This document shows positions 5,285 through 7,563 of a DNA stretch of 7,563 nt, one piece after another (within the stretch, counting starts at the first letter, position 1; each line of letters starts with the position of its first letter). The translations under genes were made by a program, and so were the position numbers. This DNA is from Dehalococcoidia bacterium. Its GTDB lineage: Bacteria; Chloroflexota; Dehalococcoidia; Lucifugimonadales; Lucifugimonadaceae. The stretch is taken from contig JANQEF010000183.1 of NCBI GenBank assembly GCA_028278465.1, forward strand, positions 1 to 7,563, written 5' to 3'. The notes under the pieces were generated by a model. It made no database searches. It worked only from the letters and a program-made list of their open reading frames with translations, and was not told the DNA's origin.

Positions 5285-6651
5285 CCGATCTCGCTCTCGC
5301 ATCCGTCACTAAGACCGCCCAACTCGTCCGGGAGCGGCAGATTTCTGCCTCTGAGTTGGTAACCTCTGCTTTGGAGCGCATTCGGCAGACTGATGCTGAA
5401 CTGCAGGCGTGGGAGACGCTGGACGAGGAAGGCGCGCTGGCCCAGGCGGGGCAGGCTGACGCCTCTGTCACCAGTGGCGAAGTGCTCGGCCCGCTGCATG
5501 GAGTCCCTGTCGGCGTCAAGGACATCATCGCCACCGCCGGGATCCGCACGGCGATGGGCTCGCCGATCTACGACGAAAACGTGCCGACACAGGACGCGGC
5601 CGTTGTGGCCCGGCTGAAGGGCGCCGGTGCGATCGTACTCGGCAAGACCGTCACGGTTGAGTTCGCAATGTCATGCCCACCGCGCACGCTCAACCCGTGG
5701 AACAGGGAACACACACCGGGAGGAAGCAGCAGCGGTTCTGCAGTCGCGCTCGCCTCGAGTCACTGTCCGCTGACGCTCGGCACCCAGACCGCCGGGTCGG
5801 TGATCCGTCCGGCCGCCTACAACGGCGTCACTGGCTTCAAGCCGACGTATGGACTGGTGTCCCGACGCGGCGTTTTCCCGGTCAGCTGGACTCTCGACAC
5901 CGTTGGCTGGATGACCCGTACCGTGACCGATACTGCCGTAGTGATGGACGTCTTGAGCGGCCACGACCAAACCGACTCGGCGAGCGTTCGACCGCGTCAG
6001 TCCGGATTCGCCGCCGGTCTCGCCGAAGCGCCGAACGCCCCGAGGCTCGGGATCATCTCGGGCGACATAGAGCGCACAACCTCGACCGAGATGCAGGCGC
6101 ACATGTTTGAGCTGATCGAGTTGCTGCGGCAGGGCGGCAACTGGGTAGAGCTGTTCGACCTGCCGATCTCCTACCTCCACATCCGTGACGCCAACCTGGC
6201 GATACAGTCGACGGAAGCGGCCGAGGTGCACAGGCGCGACTTCGCCGAGCGGCCCGACGACTACAGCCCGCAGGCGCGGGCGAAGATCGAGACCGGAAAC
6301 CTGATCCCGGCGACTGCCTACGTCCAGGCGCAGCGGCTGCGGCGCCAGTTCCGCAGGGACATAGACGAGAGCATGACGACGCTGGATGCGCTGATTATGC
6401 CTGCCGCGGCGGGTCCAGCGCCTAAGGATCTGACCACGACCGGCGACACCACTTTCTACTCGCCGTGGACCACCGCCGGGCTGCCTGCGATCACCATCCC
6501 GACGGGAATCAGCCAGAACGGCATGCCGATCGGCGTACAGTTGGTAGGGCGAGGTCACGACGATTCCGGTCTGCTCAGAGCGGCGCGCTGGGTCGAAGAG
6601 CGCGTCGGCTACACGCCGAAGCCGCCGCCGCTGGCATCCGTCGCAGGCTGA
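5281..6651 (+). CDS. Amidase-signature family hydrolase (GatA/AtzE-like amidase)
   Basis: This 456-residue enzyme should hydrolyse a carbon-nitrogen bond in an amide, or related bond; the substrate is unknown. The complete Ser-cisSer-Lys triad is visible: Lys80 in GVPVGVKDIIATAG, Ser149 in GGSSSGSAVALASS, and nucleophile Ser173 in GTQTAGSVIRPAAYNGVTGF. The spacings of 69 and 24 residues equal those of malonamidase E2. The C-terminal part contains PWTTAGLPAITIPTG and GMPIGVQLVGR, standard for the family. The length is normal. No signal peptide is seen, so it is cytoplasmic. GTG at 5281 with GGAAG 7 bases upstream is the start. True GatA would normally accompany gatB and gatC and usually reads TDTGGSIRQPA; here GTQT-SVIRPA argues for a catabolic or biosynthetic amidase. 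The nearest upstream gene may encode its small partner. Confidence 0.93.
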   Translation: MTDLALASVTKTAQLVRERQISASELVTSALERIRQTDAELQAWETLDEEGALAQAGQADASVTSGEVLGPLHGVPVGVKDIIATAGIRTAMGSPIYDENVPTQDAAVVARLKGAGAIVLGKTVTVEFAMSCPPRTLNPWNREHTPGGSSSGSAVALASSHCPLTLGTQTAGSVIRPAAYNGVTGFKPTYGLVSRRGVFPVSWTLDTVGWMTRTVTDTAVVMDVLSGHDQTDSASVRPRQSGFAAGLAEAPNAPRLGIISGDIERTTSTEMQAHMFELIELLRQGGNWVELFDLPISYLHIRDANLAIQSTEAAEVHRRDFAERPDDYSPQARAKIETGNLIPATAYVQAQRLRRQFRRDIDESMTTLDALIMPAAAGPAPKDLTTTGDTTFYSPWTTAGLPAITIPTGISQNGMPIGVQLVGRGHDDSGLLRAARWVEERVGYTPKPPPLASVAG

Positions 6652-6669
6652 AGCCGCTGTCGCCAGACC

Positions 6670-7446
6670 TTAGAACAGGCTGTGCGACTGGCCGCCGTCC
6701 ACGTTTATGCATGCGCCGAGGATCAGATCGGCGTGAATTGAGGCCAGGAACGCCACCGTGGCGCCGATCGGCTCTGGCCAGCCGAACTTACCGGCCGGCA
6801 GGTTGCGCTCGATGAACTCATCCACGTCTTCCGGCGTGTTGTTGTTGGTGAACCGGTCCCAGGAGCCGCCAGGGAAGAGGATCGAGCCTGGAGCGATGGC
6901 GTTAACCGTCACGCCCTCGCTTGCCAGAGTCATCGCAGCATGCTTGGTTGCGGCGATCATGCCTGCCTTCGCCGTCATGTAAGGCGCCGTGCCGCCGTGC
7001 TCTCGCCCGTAGATTGAGGCGATGTTGATCACGCGGCCCCAGCCACGGTCTTTCATCGGGGGCAGTGCCAGCTTCATGAGGCGGACCGCAGACCACAGGT
7101 TCACCTCCATCACGGCCTGGAAGTCCTCCATCGAGGAGTTCAACAGGTCGCTCGTGCCCATGGAGCCGCCGACGTTGTTAACCAGGATGTCGACCTGCCC
7201 GAGATCCGAACTGACCCGCTCGATTAGTTGCTCCGCCGTGTCGGGCTGGCCAAGGTCGGCCACGGTGGCGCTCACGTTGACGCCGAGCTCACGGATCTCG
7301 TCTGCCGTCTCGTTCAGGCGGTCTTCTCCACGTGCGCAGATCGCCACGTTCACGCCCTCTCGAGCGAGAGCCAGAGCCGATTGCCTCCCGAGGCCTCGGC
7401 TGCCTCCTGTCACCAGTGCATTCTTGCCCGAAATTCCCATGTCCAT
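6670..7446 (-). CDS. Short-chain dehydrogenase/reductase (SDR), classical type
   Basis: This 258-residue NAD(P)-dependent oxidoreductase has the full classical SDR pattern. It shows the nucleotide-binding TGGSRGLG (13-20), acidic residue D64 near the adenine, NNVGG (90-94, replacing NNAG), and the catalytic tetrad N116, S144 (NIASIYG), Y156 and K160 (YMTAK). The ending is FLASIHADLILGACINVDGG followed by QSHSLF. Arg39 after the second strand (ICARGEDRL) hints at NADP(H) preference. Length and ending resemble FabG-like and glucose-dehydrogenase-like SDRs; the substrate cannot be deduced. Start ATG at 7446 has GGGGA 7 bases upstream (7454-7458, complement); the in-frame ATG two codons later would be too far from it. 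It converges on the amidase gene with an 18-base gap and no clear shared terminator. Confidence 0.94.
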   Translation of the reverse strand: MDMGISGKNALVTGGSRGLGRQSALALAREGVNVAICARGEDRLNETADEIRELGVNVSATVADLGQPDTAEQLIERVSSDLGQVDILVNNVGGSMGTSDLLNSSMEDFQAVMEVNLWSAVRLMKLALPPMKDRGWGRVINIASIYGREHGGTAPYMTAKAGMIAATKHAAMTLASEGVTVNAIAPGSILFPGGSWDRFTNNNTPEDVDEFIERNLPAGKFGWPEPIGATVAFLASIHADLILGACINVDGGQSHSLF

Positions 7447-7563
7447 GGCGAAGTCCCCAGGTTCAGTGTTGTCTGTTTCGTCAGCAGGCCGTTGGAGCCG
7501 GAAAGCAGAGGTCCATAGAAGCGCCTTGCACGGTCTGCGGCGCTGTTCAGCAAGCCTCCAAAA

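Noticed and set aside
5671..6558. 295-codon minus-strand open frame inside the amidase gene
   Set aside because: It is antisense to a complete amidase with an intact catalytic triad; the product is Arg-rich and has no recognisable motif.
6652..6692. Bidirectional terminator between the convergent amidase and SDR genes
   Set aside because: Only a 5-bp GCCAG/CTGGC pairing with a 21-base loop can be drawn, and it reaches into the SDR coding region.
7447..7563. Possible gene or promoter upstream of the SDR gene on the minus strand
   Set aside because: Only a very short frame is present and there is no clear -35/-10 pair; nothing can be supported before the window edge.

Overview
This GC-rich window holds the end of a bacterial translation and transcription gene cluster, followed by an unrelated metabolic segment. 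The + strand order is tuf (3' part), rpmG, secE, nusG, rplK, rplA, L10 leader, rplJ, rplL. The gene families are certain. The taxonomy is only an inference. The tuf-rpmG-secE-nusG order, high GC, the rplL block not running into rpoB, and an adjacent amidase and SDR would fit a Chloroflexota (Dehalococcoidia/SAR202-like) genome, but no marker here proves it.

Region 1 (1-1106): EF-Tu without its first ~45 residues, closed by a perfect GC-rich hairpin. Region 2 (1178-2182): ribosomal protein L33 (55 aa, four zinc-ligand cysteines), SecE (one C-terminal membrane segment) and NusG (NGN plus KOW), spaced 4 to 8 bases apart. Region 3 (2248-3409): L11 and L1, the two L1-stalk/GTPase-centre proteins. 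Region 4 (3410-4961): a 238-base leader that looks like the L10 autoregulatory leader and ends in a canonical hairpin plus U6 terminator. It is followed by rplJ, whose product has a 92-residue acidic Ala/Glu-rich tail beyond the normal L10 length, then rplL and a 14-bp operon-end hairpin. Region 5 (5033-6651): an 83-aa unrecognised helical protein whose stop codon overlaps the GTG start of an amidase-signature hydrolase, a layout typical of a two-subunit enzyme. Region 6 (6670-7446, minus strand): a classical SDR oxidoreductase converging on the amidase with an 18-base gap.

The ribosomal genes work together: EF-Tu delivers aminoacyl-tRNA to the factor-binding centre formed by L11, L10 and L7/L12, L1 forms the opposite stalk, NusG links RNA polymerase to the ribosome, and SecE is part of the translocon. 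The points most worth a second look are the L10 acidic tail, the terminator-type L10 leader, the coupled small-protein/amidase pair, and the replacement of rpoBC downstream of rplL. No mobile element, CRISPR array, tRNA or rRNA was found. No gene-free stretch exceeds 300 bases; the longest is the L10 leader. Bases 7447-7563, upstream of the SDR gene, show no gene I can support.
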